Position numbers and translations under genes: made by a program. The notes under the pieces are model-generated. The model worked only from the letters and a program-made list of their open reading frames with translations, had not been told where the DNA came from and did no database searches. A stretch of 64,000 nucleotides of DNA from Eumeta japonica (Eukaryota; Arthropoda; Insecta; Lepidoptera; Psychidae). Position 1 is the first letter of the stretch. The number at the start of each line of letters is the position of its first letter. Below are positions 11,481-23,289 of the stretch, one piece after another. The stretch is from positions 310,001 through 374,000 of the forward strand of contig BGZK01000489.1 in assembly GCA_005406025.1 (NCBI GenBank). The letters are read 5' to 3'.

Positions 11481-12289
11481 ATCAGTGGCTAGCGAGTTAA
11501 ATGAACTGATGTTGGTAACAATGAACCGAGCGCAGATAATGTCGGCATCATCCAGCCTTTTGATAGCATAAGTCCATATAGCTGATCTCGGCGCGAGTAT
11601 ACTTTTTGAAGTATTGTGTGAGACAAGATAACCTAAAAGATACATTGAATTATTCCAATATTGATTGGATAGAAAGAGAGTCACGGTTTGAAACGACTAC
11701 TTTTAATATCACACGTTTACTGTCAATGGTATAAGAGTGAGTGTAGCAATTGAAATAGTTTGGTTAAAAAAAACTACAATTTCAATCAAAACACTGGCCA
11801 TAAGACAATCCTAAAGGAGCATTTATATGTCTAAAGCTATTTATGGTACGACAGAGTTAACCTCGACATTGTCGTGGCTGTCTGATTGCGGTGATATGGG
11901 CAAGGGGCGAGTGATGTTTTCTTTCTTCATATTTTTGAGGACAATACACGATACATATTACGTTTATTACCTAGAACATAAGTTATTGCAGGCGATTTTA
12001 TCTAGGTTTAAAGATTTCGTCCCGGTTTCAAATTAATTTGTCTTTAACGATTTTCGCAATGTGCGACGATCTTATACATCAAATAAAAAGTAAAATTTTT
12101 GATTGGAGGTTACACGCATGTAACACTAAGTTTTATTTTCATAACCCCAAAACTTGAACAATTTCTGATACAATAACTGCGTGTACATCGTCACATCTAC
12201 CTAATTTCGCTCCGTCTCCCAAGGAAATGAAGGGACAAAATCAGGAGCGAATGAAGGGAAAGGATAACGTGTACTTATTTTATAGGTGA
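11481..12289. other. Non-coding spacer
   Basis: No gene recognised. A minus-strand frame at 11418-11684 has a fragment reminiscent of a jockey-type LINE but not enough for a call. Confidence 0.4.
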
Positions 12290-13030
12290 ACTAACAACAA
12301 CAGCAGAGAGTTTGGGACGTGTTTTGAATGGAGCGCCACTGGCGGCGGGCAGCATCGGCCCGGCCAGATTATCTGACCTGATGTAATTACCTTATCTTTT
12401 GCTTTTAGTATGTAAATTAACTCCTATTCGGGCCCGCGATTCAGATCGACTGTATCAGTGTTTTCGCTATCTAAACTGCCCTCCGCCGAGCGAACGGCTT
12501 TCCAAAATTTTCTTCGATTTAATGAAGATGTTCTCGTTTGACGCCTCACATTTCTTTTTCGATATCACGAAAGTATTAATGAATAATCTCAGATAACAAT
12601 CTGAAACACCAATATCTCGTTAATAGGTCCCGGCACAAAGCGCCGTATGGAGTAAGTTGCGCTCGCTGTAACTTCCCTAACGAGTAACTAGTTGCCCGTA
12701 ACAAATAATACTATATAGGGGTCGGGCATACCTGATATTAAGTACGTAAATATATTAGGAAAGATTATGTCGAAGAAACTTGCTAAAGCGTCCGCTAGAC
12801 CCGAAAGTTTCGTCTCGCAGCTATGTAATTAGCGCGGCGTAGTTCGCCGGCCGCCCGACCGCCGGCGGTTGCAAATTCTTTATCTCGTCCGAGCGGCCGT
12901 GTTTACTAAAACTTCCCAAGTTACCAATCATCCTAACGTAAGGCGGGACCTAGTAACTATTCCATCGATCATTGTTTGCTGCTGACGCGCAAACACTCGA
13001 CGGAGGAGAGTCATCGATTTTCATTTCAGA
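12290..13030. other. GC-rich islets with GATA and TAAT motifs
   Basis: Two GC-rich patches, about 12320-12450 and 12820-12910, are joined by AT-rich DNA. The first reads 'agattatctgacctgatg' then 'taattaccttatct', combining GATA and homeodomain-type cores. The second contains 'atgtaattagcgcgg'. Small open frames are not convincing. A regulatory role is possible. Confidence 0.3.
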
Positions 13031-13669
13031 TCAGAAAATAGAAGCGGCTATTCGTTTATTTCGGTATTCGTTAGTATACGTGTTTCTGGGGGGTGATTCC
13101 CGAAATCTCATGTGACATTGACGAAAAATATCTAACTAAACAAGAGTTCTCTATTCTCAAACATCGTGTACCAAATGTATTTACGTACGTCGCTCCATAA
13201 TCTGTATTTTATGAAAATACAGATTACTGTTTTCTTTAAGTATTTATTCATCAAAGTTTTCTTTGTCATATAAGACGTTTACTTATTAAGTTAATCAGCT
13301 TATATTATGAGTGTTTTACTTGTTATAGTTATTTAGCAACACTGGGATAAAAAGTTTTGAAACTCAATGTTGCTAAATTGTGGTTCAATTGTTATGAACA
13401 ATGGTTTCATAGTGCAAAATGCAATTTAATGCTATTAATTGATCGCACTTAACTTGTAAACACACTGATTGTCCGAAGAAAACTGACTCATCGGTGTACG
13501 AATTTCGGTATATAATACTGAAATATATACCGATACATATCGGTATATATTTTTTAAGTAGACTAGTATATTCTTCAAGTGGCAACAAGGTCATAATTTA
13601 ATGGCTCGAGAACCACGCTTCTGGTATGTAACATTTTTTTAACTGTTGTCATTATCTACCTTTTCTGAA
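13031..13669. other. Non-coding; short perfect hairpin at 13198-13226
   Basis: The only structure of note is taatctgtatttt / aaaatacagatta, a 13-bp perfect stem with a 3-base loop (13198-13226). A weaker stem, tttagcaacactg / caatgttgctaaa, follows near 13330-13377. No gene recognised. Confidence 0.5.
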
Positions 13670-13825
13670 ACATTTTATTTTTGTGCCTGATCATAATGAA
13701 ACTGATAAAAAAAGAATCATCAAAATCGGTTCACTCAATCGAAATTTGTGAGGTAACAGACATAAAAAAAATATATTCGAATTCAGAAGCTCCTCCTTTT
13801 TTTGAAGTCGGTTTAAGAGAGGGTT
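13670..13825 (+). repeat. Dispersed repeat tail (LINE-type 3' end suspected)
   Basis: The lines 'atcaaaatcggttcactcaa', 'tgaggtaacagacataaaaa' and 'cctcctttttttgaagtcgg' follow the order of a 3' tail that is very common in lepidopteran genomes and probably belongs to a non-LTR retrotransposon. No coding sequence precedes it in readable form, so it would be a 5'-truncated copy. Confidence 0.5.
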
Positions 13826-15930
13826 AAATTCCTATCAACTTACGTATGTGTGAATTTAAAAAATGTATTTATGTGTTATTTGTAAAAAAATGTAATAGAA
13901 AATAAGGTTCCTTTTGAAATGATTTCTAACCCTTTATTGAGGGACCTTGAAAATTTGTAATTTTAACGTTAAAGAAAAATGAGTATCAATTTCGACTTTG
14001 TAGTTTGAGAATCAGTTCCGAAGCAGTTCTCACCAGTGTACTTACAAAATAGTTAACGGACAAGTTAAATCCTTATTAGTTATTGTTGATGACACGACTA
14101 CTAAAAAAATAAAAAAATAGAAAGTGAAAAAACAAAGTTGCGAGGCTGTAGGTCAATTATGAGCAATTTTAACTTTGACATCGACAAATATAATAGTATG
14201 ATGTTTCACAGGCCGGCGTTGACCTGAGTCTTAAGAGGGAAAATATTTTTTTTTAGTTTTTACCATTACCTGGTTTTTCATTTTTAGCAAAGCTCATTTT
14301 TTATGGTGGTTGGGTATCGAAATTCGGCCTTTTTTTTATTGCGTTATTACTTCAGAATATCTGTTTAACTTTGATTTGAGAGATGAATCTATACTATTAC
14401 AGAAAATAAGTTATATTATTATATCAAGTTAGCTTTCCTTTGCGGTTTCGCCTGCGTGGACATAGAATGTATTTGTTCGTCTTTTATCTTGATCTATCTT
14501 GCTGTTTATGCTAATCTAGTTCCGGCTTTCAATTCTAGTCCCAGCAGTGTTTTTGATTTCATTCTCAGTAAGGCTCTTCTTTTTTATCCCAGTTCCACCC
14601 TCGGTTTTGACCTTACTTCCATACAAAACTTCGCTTCTGGTTCAGGCTCCCCATTCTGATCTTTGACCCATTTTTCAATTTCCGTTATACTAGTCACGGT
14701 TTCTATTTGAACGAAGCCGAGACAAATGCTAGTATCAAAATAAAATACAGGCAATGTTACTTAGGGATAGTTTAACTTTCTCTTAGTGAAGGAATTCTTA
14801 GACCCGGGTAACAGTTCGTCTAAATAATACAAATAGACGAAAGAGGACAGACATACATGCTAAAATAGATTACATAAAAACCAAATTTATGAAAAACACT
14901 TAGATGTCTTATTTTTTGCGATGGTAGAGGCGGATCTGCGGGCGTTGTGTGGGTCGGGTCTTCATCTTGCAAGTGTCGGAGTTCAAAGAATTCATATGCA
15001 TGAACACCCATTTTATATACATACAGATTGACAGATTATAGGTGAAATTTGATGTGGCTAAAGTTTATTAAAGTGATGTTCTCACTGCATTTTGCATATA
15101 ATCTCTACATATTTATCAATTCAACCATTTGCTGCACCCCTATTTTACCCATTTCATGGTTTTTTTTTTCATAATCATTTTTATCATGTTTTTGAACAAT
15201 TATGTGAGAAATAAACCCTTATAGGCCAAGTTGTCGTTCGTATGCTCATCTATCTATCTTATCGTAAGTATATATTTCTTTACAATATTTTGCTCTTTAC
15301 TTTATTAAATTTATTTTCAATAAGTTGTGTGGGATAAAGTTGTATCTTTTCGGCCAGTCGGTTGCAAAGCAATAGTGAATTAAATTCGTTAGATTTAATG
15401 TTACTTTTGTACTTAGCGTTGTTTATTAAGTTTGCACAACGTCTTCGCGAAAACAGCGTATTGTACTAATAAGGCTATTGATGATTCAAATTTCAAAAAA
15501 TTTGCTCCGTTTTTCAATAAGATATTTTCTGCTACGACGGACTCGATATTACAAGTCTTTCAGATCGTCCGCCTCCTTTTTATATGTTCAATTATACTAT
15601 TTTCAGAAATACATTTCTAACTTGTCTCTGCCTTAGGCCATAGTATAAAATTTTGCAGTGGCTTCGAGTGATTATTATTATTTTTTATAAATTAATTTAA
15701 ATTATAGGGAAGATGTGTATTTGTCCACATAACATTCTATGCAACAGTCTGTATATATGAAATCTATTTCCTAATTATACAATAACTTTTGAAAGTAATT
15801 TCTATAGTGTTACTTTTTTAACGTTATCTCGAACGAGTACGAAATTAATAAAAGTATATTACCTGAAGAAAACTATAAAGAAGTTTTAAAAATATCCTTA
15901 ACTCAGATAATTTTCAAGCGCGTGTTGGAG
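13826..15930. other. Non-coding; period-6 tract at about 14505-14655
   Basis: Unique AT-rich DNA. From 14505 the plus strand runs in degenerate hexamers (ctagtt ccggct ttcaat tctagt cccagc), like the tracts at 4.1, 22.5, 54.6 and 61.3 kb. The 67-codon frame there is a product of that repeat. Confidence 0.5.
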
Positions 15931-18904
15931 CGGCACCACCGATAATACAGGCCTTCCAACTAGCTTGATGACGTCACGCGTAATCGGCGGACATCATTGC
16001 TCATTTATTAATTTGAAGAACATTATTAGGTAAATAGGACAATATCAATAGGGCATAATACGGTTATTTTATAGAAACAAAATAAATTTATAAAAATTCT
16101 TTTAATATAAATAAACATTATTTTCAAACAAGGAGCACCACAAGTAATTCAATGGATTTTCTCTATCATGATATATATTATATGTATTATCCACTAATTT
16201 AACAAACAAAAATATTATTACAAATATTAATCGACTAACTAAACAACACAATTTATTAATCATCTTTATCTTAATTTTAATTAAATACTATATTAGTGAT
16301 TAAAAATAAATAAAAAACTTAACTCACATTAATATATTAACCATAATACAATAAGCGAATGTGCTTTGTTTTGTGAGAAATGTGTACATATTTATATGAG
16401 AATTGGATTTATTTAATTGAACAATTTATTCATTTATTTGCAATATATTTTAGTAGGACTGCATTTATCAATCATAATAACAATACAAGTTTGAATTACA
16501 AAAAAAGATAATAATAATTTGGAGAATATGACAAAAATGATAAAAATCATAGTAATATATTTTATAATTGTTATTTTAAATTAAAGTGTTTCCAATCCAT
16601 CTTTATTTTCTTTAACTCACAATTTTATTGTAATTTCTTAACACAGTTGTTTAAAAAATAATTGTTGATACTTTTATTAAATAAAAAATTAAAAATAGTG
16701 TTGACTTGACAAGAAAAATGCTATGGATATGGATTAGTTTTGTAAAATTATTTTTGATGCTATATTAATAACTGTATTTCTTTGATTTGTATTATTTACA
16801 AACTTTTCTTTGTTTTATTCATTTAACTATTTATTTACAATTAAGTATCTTGTAATAATATGTTAATTACATTGCAATGTGGATATAATGAGCAACCCCT
16901 ATTTAGATTCTTAATAATTGAATAACTACAAACAAGTAAATGTTTTGAACAGTATTTCTTATAATTTTTATTGTCGAACATGCACAACAACCTATATATA
17001 TCAGTATAAGTCATATCCAAAAATCATTCATTTCAAGGTAAATGTTAAACTAGGAATAGTTTGAAATTGGTTTAGTGCCTTTATTTGATATTGATTGAAT
17101 ATATAAATTCAAAAATATTTACTGTAACATTTACCGAATCACACAATTCTGAATTTCATTTGAGTGGCAATAAAAACTGAGCTCTAACTTAAAGTCAATT
17201 TCAAATACTTGTATAATTGGAATTAAATATGATGAACCAGCTATCATATGCTTGGCAAAACATACCTCTAGATAATATTTGAATTTTGTCTGGCAAAATA
17301 TATCAAACTGTTACTTTTCAAAACAATAATTTGTTCATAGAAAACCTTGAATTGAATATGAAGAGATAGTGAAATTCTCATTAAAGTGACTGTGATAATT
17401 GGGTTACAAAAAAGTCAATTTTTCCTTGATATTTCTACTTTGTAAAAGATTCATATTACTCGTTTTTCTTTAGAATAAAATTAATGCATAGTATTTAGAC
17501 AAGATAAAGTTGTGTCTCTGTCTATTTTTTTTTTGTATTGTTATAAATAAAAATTTTTATCAATATAGTTGTAATCAGAAGGTGGATTCTGTAAAAGTGA
17601 ACATGAATTTATCACAGTTTTGAAATTCATTTTTTATTGATTGCGTACTTCGCAACCCAGAATTATTTTATTTGTACATACCTATGAACAAGCATTATGG
17701 TAAGTTCACCCACTGTCGCTAATATCGATATATTGGATTATCACTAATATCAATCACCACTAACATACAAACTTTATGACGTGTGGGATTTGAAATTAAT
17801 CTTTAATTTTTTTTTATAACCACTGAATTCACGACAATGACAATAACTGTTTGTAAAGTATCGTACTTATTTATGGTTTACGTGAACACACACTTGCACA
17901 TAATGCTAACTCTTGATTGCTCGTTTCCAAACGTTTGATCTGATTTATATTATGAATTTTGACAAAAACGAACAGAATTGCTTATTTTGGAATACCTCTA
18001 AATACTTATAGCACAGTATCGACTTTTGAACGCACTCTTTTCAATGTACAATATTTTTGCCGTTTCACTAGGCGTACGTCTTTGCAGCGCACCGAATTTG
18101 ATCTTCAACAAAATGTAATTGATATAGGTACCTGAAAAAAATAATGTTTGTTTATTTTGTATCAATATGGTAATTCATATATATGAACATAAAAGAATAA
18201 TTGTACTTACTCTTGAATGTATTGTTGAGACGTAATCTTTCTATGAATGGCGAAAAAATTTATTATATGTAAATCTGTGGAAAATAGCTCGAACTTAATG
18301 TGGGCGACGGTTTTTATCTTTAATAAAATAAAGCTATGACGTTTTCTTTAACGTAATTGATATTTCAATTAGAAAAAGGAATTAGTACACCACGATGGAA
18401 AGTTTACTACAGATTTTAAGTCGATTAAATGTGAAAACAAAAGTAATAACAATAGACGATACAACTGTAAAATATGGAATATGTGTAATGGCGGCTAAAC
18501 ATAGAGTCATAGAGTAGAATGACCAAATAGGGCGACTCCATCGATTAATACTGAAATCGATTTTCCATACGCTATCGATACTAGATTTTCAAATAACAAA
18601 CTTTGTAATAATTTTAGTTTAGATTGTTGATGATAAAGGCCTAACATATATTTTCGACATATCGACTTATATACTTTTATTTTTCTGCATTAATTTTTAT
18701 TTATTTTCATAAACATAAGAATGAGTATCGATTATGTGGTAACTTTAATATCGCTTGAATCAAGATGGTACAAACCTATGAAATGAAGTTCTTAAATTCG
18801 CTCTAGAGGGTCTAGTGTCTATGCACTAAGTAGTTAAACCAATGATGATGACGTAAAACGCGTCATCAAAGGTAGTTGGATGGCCTGTATTATCGGTGGT
18901 GCCG
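15931..18904. mobile_element. ~2.97-kb non-coding element with long TIRs and 7-bp target duplication
   Basis: The left end begins cggcaccaccgataatacag and the right end is its reverse complement. The match continues through 'gcc' and 'tccaacta', about 41 of 43 bases. The flanks are gttggag at 15924-15930 and gttggag at 18905-18911, a 7-bp target duplication. Just inside both ends sits a 'gatgacg' motif. The interior is strongly AT-rich with no open frame of 60 codons on either strand, so it is non-autonomous or its gene has decayed. Seven-base duplications do not single out one superfamily; P-like and Dada-like elements are options, and I do not recognise the termini. It interrupts a tRNA-derived SINE. 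Confidence 0.85.
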
Positions 18905-18911
18905 GTTGGAG

Positions 18912-19090
18912 GCTGCGAGCCATTGTCGTCACCAATGCGATGACAATTTCTGAGAGCGACTGCTTATGGCGCTCTCCGAAGAAAATCGAGAGTGATTTAA
19001 TGAGTCAACTCATCCATGGTTAGGTTCGAACCCTATACCTTCTGTTCCGAAGCTCTTTACTATTGAGCTTATCATGAGAGCGACCTTAGC
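18912..19090 (-). mobile_element. tRNA-derived SINE, broken by the adjacent element
   Basis: On the minus strand, gctctcatgataagctcaat continues into an A-box-like segment (taagctcaatagtaaagag, 19071-19053). About 20 bases later comes gggttcgaacc (about 19033-19023), a good B box. This is the layout of a tRNA-related SINE head. The body runs towards 18912 and stops at the inserted TIR element. The other side of the insertion (below 15924) should hold the rest. The acceptor stem does not pair as in a working tRNA gene, so a functional tRNA is unlikely. Confidence 0.6.
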
Positions 19091-19199
19091 TTACTTTGAT
19101 AAAAAAAAAACGTTTTAGCTTCGTCCTAAATTAGTTAAATAGAAAAGTTATCCTAGACGTTATACGAGAGCCGAAAACGTAAGCCTTTTAAGATATGTT

Positions 19200-19520
19200 T
19201 CATTCATATGTAATACATCGGCTACTGTTCCCGCTGCCACTGTACGACGATGGAGCGCGCGCGCAGGGGGCGCGGGGCGGGCGAAGCTCACGCGGGATCT
19301 CGTTACACACCGCGATTGAAATATTTCCGTAGCAGAGCGCGCATATTTGTGTACCCGCCTCGATAAAGTATCTTTATACGGGAGGCGTTTTATTACACTC
19401 CGGCCATTATACTTTTATCTGTTTGCTCGCGCTGACACCGCGTCGAAACGGCGCGCCGCGCTAACAGGTGCCGCGATGAGCTATTGGTTTTCAATTACGT
19501 TCAACCAATAGCTAAAGCCA
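19200..19520. other. GC-rich islet with inverted CCAAT pair
   Basis: GC-rich sequence (about 19245-19470) precedes agctattggtt (19479-19489) and aaccaatagct (19503-19513), an 11-bp perfect inverted repeat with a 13-base loop that places two CCAAT boxes head to head. The islet also reads 'gcgttttattacactccg', echoing 'taattgtattacactccg' in the 6.3-kb islet. It may be a promoter or enhancer, but no transcript is evident. Confidence 0.35.
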
Positions 19521-19855
19521 TTGACTGAATATAATGTGTCGATTCGGAGATACGATTTTGAACGAACATTCGATTTACATCAAATATTAGCTCTGAAAAC
19601 TCGAATATTCCGGGAATTCATTGTATTTAAAATTTCCGGGCATACATAAAAAACTCACTGAACATTTTGTAAGTTTTTATTTATGAATCGTTTTTTTACT
19701 ACTAGGTTTGCACCTTACCTGACTATAATTGTTTTTACTTTGAATACTGTATATGTTCTCTTAATACTTTTTAAAGCACTGTAAATACCTTTAAATAAAC
19801 CCTCATAGGATTATCTTCTTGTCTATTGGTCTATCTATCTGCCATCTTTTTGAGA
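19521..19855. other. Non-coding spacer
   Basis: AT-rich, nothing recognisable. Confidence 0.4.
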
Positions 19856-20001
19856 TTTCTCAAAATATACCAGACAGAATTAGCTCAATGTTTCTGAAAG
19901 TCTAAGATGAATGGAATGTCGAATGTCGCGAGCTGCATTTTGATGGGTTAATCCGTTCAAAAGTTATGAAAGGTTCGCACAATACAAACCCCACATTACA
20001 A

Positions 20002-20044
<43 letters not shown>

Positions 20045-20800
20045 TACACACACATGCACACACACATACTCACATACACATGCATTAACATGCACACACA
20101 GCGCGCACACATATAGATAGATAGAAAATGGCCAATTTAGATTCCCAGAATCCCAAAATGTTAAGATCTGATCAAAACCCTATTTTCGACAATCGGGCTG
20201 AAAACAGTATTTTTCTAATTCATGAAAATCTTTAAATTTTTGTAAAGGGTAGTTAAAAAATCTCTATTTTGTTAATATTACAACTACGAATTTATCGGTG
20301 GAACAGTTAAAAATATTAAAAAATCTCTTTATCAAAAAGGCTGTCTCCAACATTATGTCTCGAACAAATCATCTGCTTTTTTATATTTTTAGCAACAATC
20401 AATACTGCTTTTTAAGGAAAAGAATTAGATAGGTTTTCGAATGTATCAATAGGGAGCAATAAAATATTGTAAAAAACTGACGATATCTCTTGATCTAATA
20501 AACCGATTTTTATTCAGTTTCCGGCAATAGATGCAACTGTTTGGAGAAAAAAGTTTTTGGTATCGATCGATAGAGTAAATTTAGAATTTTAATTTCTATA
20601 TTTTTCGCATTTTTGGCATGCGCATGTCCGCACGCACACAGACACATAAATAACTCGGAAAATGGTCGAAATGGATTCTCGGAACACTAAAAGGTCAAGT
20701 TTTGGTGAAAGTTCGATTTTTTGGTAATCGGACTGTAAACTGATACTTCGCAATTTTAAGAAAATTTTCAATTTTGATAATGGTATGTTAAAAATATTTA
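19856..20800 (+). repeat. Dispersed repeat family 'B', two nested or adjacent copies
   Basis: Lines such as 'atccgttcaaaagttatgaa', 'aaatggccaatttagattcc', 'cgacaatcgggctgaaaac' and 'aaccgatttttattcagttt' recur here twice (20140-20300 and 20465-20800), and again at 31180-31870 and 33340-33965. In each copy an imperative order is kept: a 'cgatttt..tgcagttt' line, a CA-rich stretch, 'ggtcgaaatggattctcgga', then 'gataatcgg..gaaaac'. This matches a lepidopteran dispersed family as I know it. No coding frame is seen. Confidence 0.65.
20004..20124. repeat. CA microsatellite, compound
   Basis: An uninterrupted (ac)n run of about 38 bases is followed by interrupted CA, GCAC and ATAG units ending 'atatagatagatag'. 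It sits where the surrounding repeat family normally has a CA-rich stretch ('cgcacgcacacagacac' at 20629 in the neighbouring copy). Confidence 0.9.
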
Positions 20801-21669
20801 TCCAAACGATTCAAAATTTAGTACACCGGTCGAGCTCACGTTTCTATGGAAAACAAAGCGGATGAAACTTAAGCTTTTGCTGGTCCGCTTAGAATCCGAG
20901 TCGGTTCTTATCGTAGTTATTTGAAAGGCATAACACTTTTGTGGAAGTTTTCTTCAAAGATTCGCTTTAATAAGTTAACCGATTTGCAGCATTTGACGTA
21001 GTTTATTAACGGAAGCGAGAAAATTACACTAATCAATTAAACAAATTAAAATAACTTAACTTATACTTTCCTGGACAAAATCGAATATCCAGAAATTTTA
21101 AAATGAAGGGAACGCTTTTGAATGCCGTTCGTCTGGTCAAAATCGGTTGATCTGTTCAAAATTCATAGTGGAGTTACATTACAAATATCCGTATAACCGT
21201 TTGAGTGTATAAATATGTTATATTAAATTAGTAGAAAGAAAATAATATGATATATATATCTATAGTGCTATCTTTGTAATCCGCATCGGTCCGATAATTA
21301 AAAAAAAGCCTTTGGAAAAGTAGTTTAAAAAATCGTTCACTATAGGAGGTTTCTAAAAAAATATTTGGTTACAAATATCTTCGATCTATAACTATAAATC
21401 AACATACATGATGCATTGATATATAGCCATAAATTTCAATGACAAGGGTCTTAAACGCATTTTTAACTGCATTTTTTTTTTGTCTGGTCTTTATTTAAAT
21501 TGATATTTGTATAAACTTAAAATAATGTGAATTACAAAGTTGAGTTTGAATATTCGTTATGGTATGCATTCGTTATGGTTAAGATGCATAGTAGAAGATG
21601 TACTTACTTCAACCTTGATAAACAAATAACGATTTTTTATCAATTTATATTCATTAATAGGTAACATTA
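20801..21669. other. Non-coding; faint repeat echo at 21070-21200
   Basis: The lines 'gtcaaaatcggttgatctgt' and 'tcaaaattcatagtggagtt' resemble the opening of repeat family B, suggesting another decayed copy. Otherwise nothing is recognised. Confidence 0.4.
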
Positions 21670-21670
21670 T

Positions 21671-22090
21671 TTAATCTGATGAAGATATCGAAATCGTCTG
21701 TACTTGAAATAAGATAATCAATGAAGTTCCGTTTAGCGAGAGAGCAAATTGTATTGTTAGCGAGAGGGCTGTGCTGTTCAAAGCAAAGGTGTTATCTGTT
21801 GAACCGGCGCGGGAGCTCGTCGCGAAACCTAATACATCGGATGTGTTCGGTGTAACGCCGGAGTTTCGCGTAATCAGATTAATCAAGTCAATATGTATAT
21901 TCATGTACGCCGCGTCACGACAAACTCCCTCAAGGGCCGTGGGCCTCGCTCGACTCGAGTAGGTCTGCGCCGTCGGTTGCATTTCGATAAGTTACGACAC
22001 CGCCAGACAGACGATAGCGATGCCTGTTGCGATTATGACGTGTTTTCTGTTTAATTCCACAGATGAAGGGAGTTCAACTTCATGCCGCGT
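21671..22090 (-). other. GC-enriched interval with a 103-codon open frame
   Basis: The minus strand from 21982 to 21671 is open for 103 codons (MQPTAQTYSSRARPTALEGV at the start), one of the longest frames in the window not explained by a transposon. I see no domain, signal peptide or membrane segment, and the C-terminal half is rich in S, T, I and L. It contains a small internal repeat, ctctcgctaa twice. The interval is moderately GC-rich with 'gcgtaatcagattaatcaag', a homeodomain-like cluster. A conserved non-coding islet is at least as likely as a gene. Confidence 0.2.
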
Positions 22091-22904
22091 CGTAGGTCGA
22101 ATTTGTAATTTGCTCTTTCGTTGTCGAGTTTCGAGGTTTAGGTGATTCACTTCGCAAATGTTGTTGGTTGGTTAGTTTGTAGTAGTTTTTTGTCGTTTTT
22201 CAAATTTCATGTTGAACGGTATGTTTATATTATTGTCCGTTTGCCGTAATCACTTTTTTTATTAATTGTGTATATTTTATTAGCAAACAAAAACACCATC
22301 ATTTAATGAAAGGTATAAATAAATCTAAATGAAATCTTGCATTTAACTATCAAAACAATATTGATACAAACGATGTTTTAAAAAGAAATTCATTGATTTA
22401 AAAAAAGAAGTAGTAGTATTTTTAAGAAGAAATGGTCGGAACTGCACTCTATTCATTTTGCATCAAGCGTTTTTTTCTCTTATGGCTTATTTTCAATTTT
22501 AAAATTAATCTCGCTCTCACTTTCGACCCGTTTTCTATTTCGGTCCCGATTTCTCTCTTGATTCCAATTCCGGTCCCATAATCGATACTGATAATTAATT
22601 GTGTCTACTATGTAGCCCGTTTATTTATTTTATTAATTTTATTTTAGGTTTATTTTATTAGTTAAGTGAGTTAATTAGTGTAAAATACAGGTTTTACTCT
22701 ATGTCATGTCTGTAACTGCGTTAATGTTAATTTATCTAAGAGTAATCATTATAGTAAGCTATAAAATATGTAAAGATGTCTATTTATAACGTGGCATTAA
22801 ACAATATTGTCATCATAAAGTATCATAACAATCAAAGAACATAAGAAACATTATCTTGAATTCGCCTCAAGAGTAATCATATTTCTTTCGAATTACTAGA
22901 GACG
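22091..22904. other. Non-coding; period-6 tract at about 22505-22605
   Basis: The tract reads ccgttt tctatt tcggtc ccgatt tctctc ttgatt ccaatt ccggtc, a degenerate hexamer repeat like those elsewhere in the window. The remainder is AT-rich and featureless. Confidence 0.5.
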
Positions 22905-22905
22905 G

Positions 22906-22940
22906 TGACGTCACAAGGGTGTTATACCCCTGTGACGTCA
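22906..22940. promoter_or_regulatory. Hairpin carrying two perfect CRE (TGACGTCA) sites
   Basis: TGACGTCA occurs at 22906-22913 and 22933-22940. The arms tgacgtcacaaggg and cccctgtgacgtca pair with one mismatch around a 7-base loop. TGACGTCA is the full consensus for CREB/ATF-type bZIP factors. Whether it is bound is unknown. Confidence 0.5.
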
Positions 22941-23289
22941 TTATTTTGTAATGAAAGTAGCGTCATGCCGTATCATTATTACTCATCTCGATGGTTTATG
23001 GTGCTATCATACAGCGTTTCCTTGCTCTGAAGTCACAGTAATGTGGTATGAATTCGTTTTATGTAATAGTTGTTTTTTTCCTGTAATAAAGTCTATATTG
23101 AGTGCACTGAATCACCGGAAATTCTTAAAGTACGAAAAACAAAACAACTGACCAAAGTATGAAATAATTAAGTACATTACCGATTCACTTAAAAAATGTG
23201 TAGGCGTTTTCATTTGCAAACGATAAACAAAGAATTACAGAAACACAAACATCACCGCAAACCAAATATCAAACGTCGAGCCACCGAAA
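22941..23289. other. Non-coding spacer
   Basis: No gene recognised; AT-rich. Confidence 0.4.

Noticed and set aside
11418..11684. Minus-strand frame with SILAPRSAIWTYAIKRL, resembling jockey-type 'ILRPIWTYG'
   Set aside because: Only about a dozen residues agree, with an insertion in the middle, and the flanks show no further reverse-transcriptase sequence.
19023..19071. tRNA gene
   Set aside because: A- and B-box-like sequences are present but the stems do not pair as in a tRNA, and the sequence continues as a SINE body.
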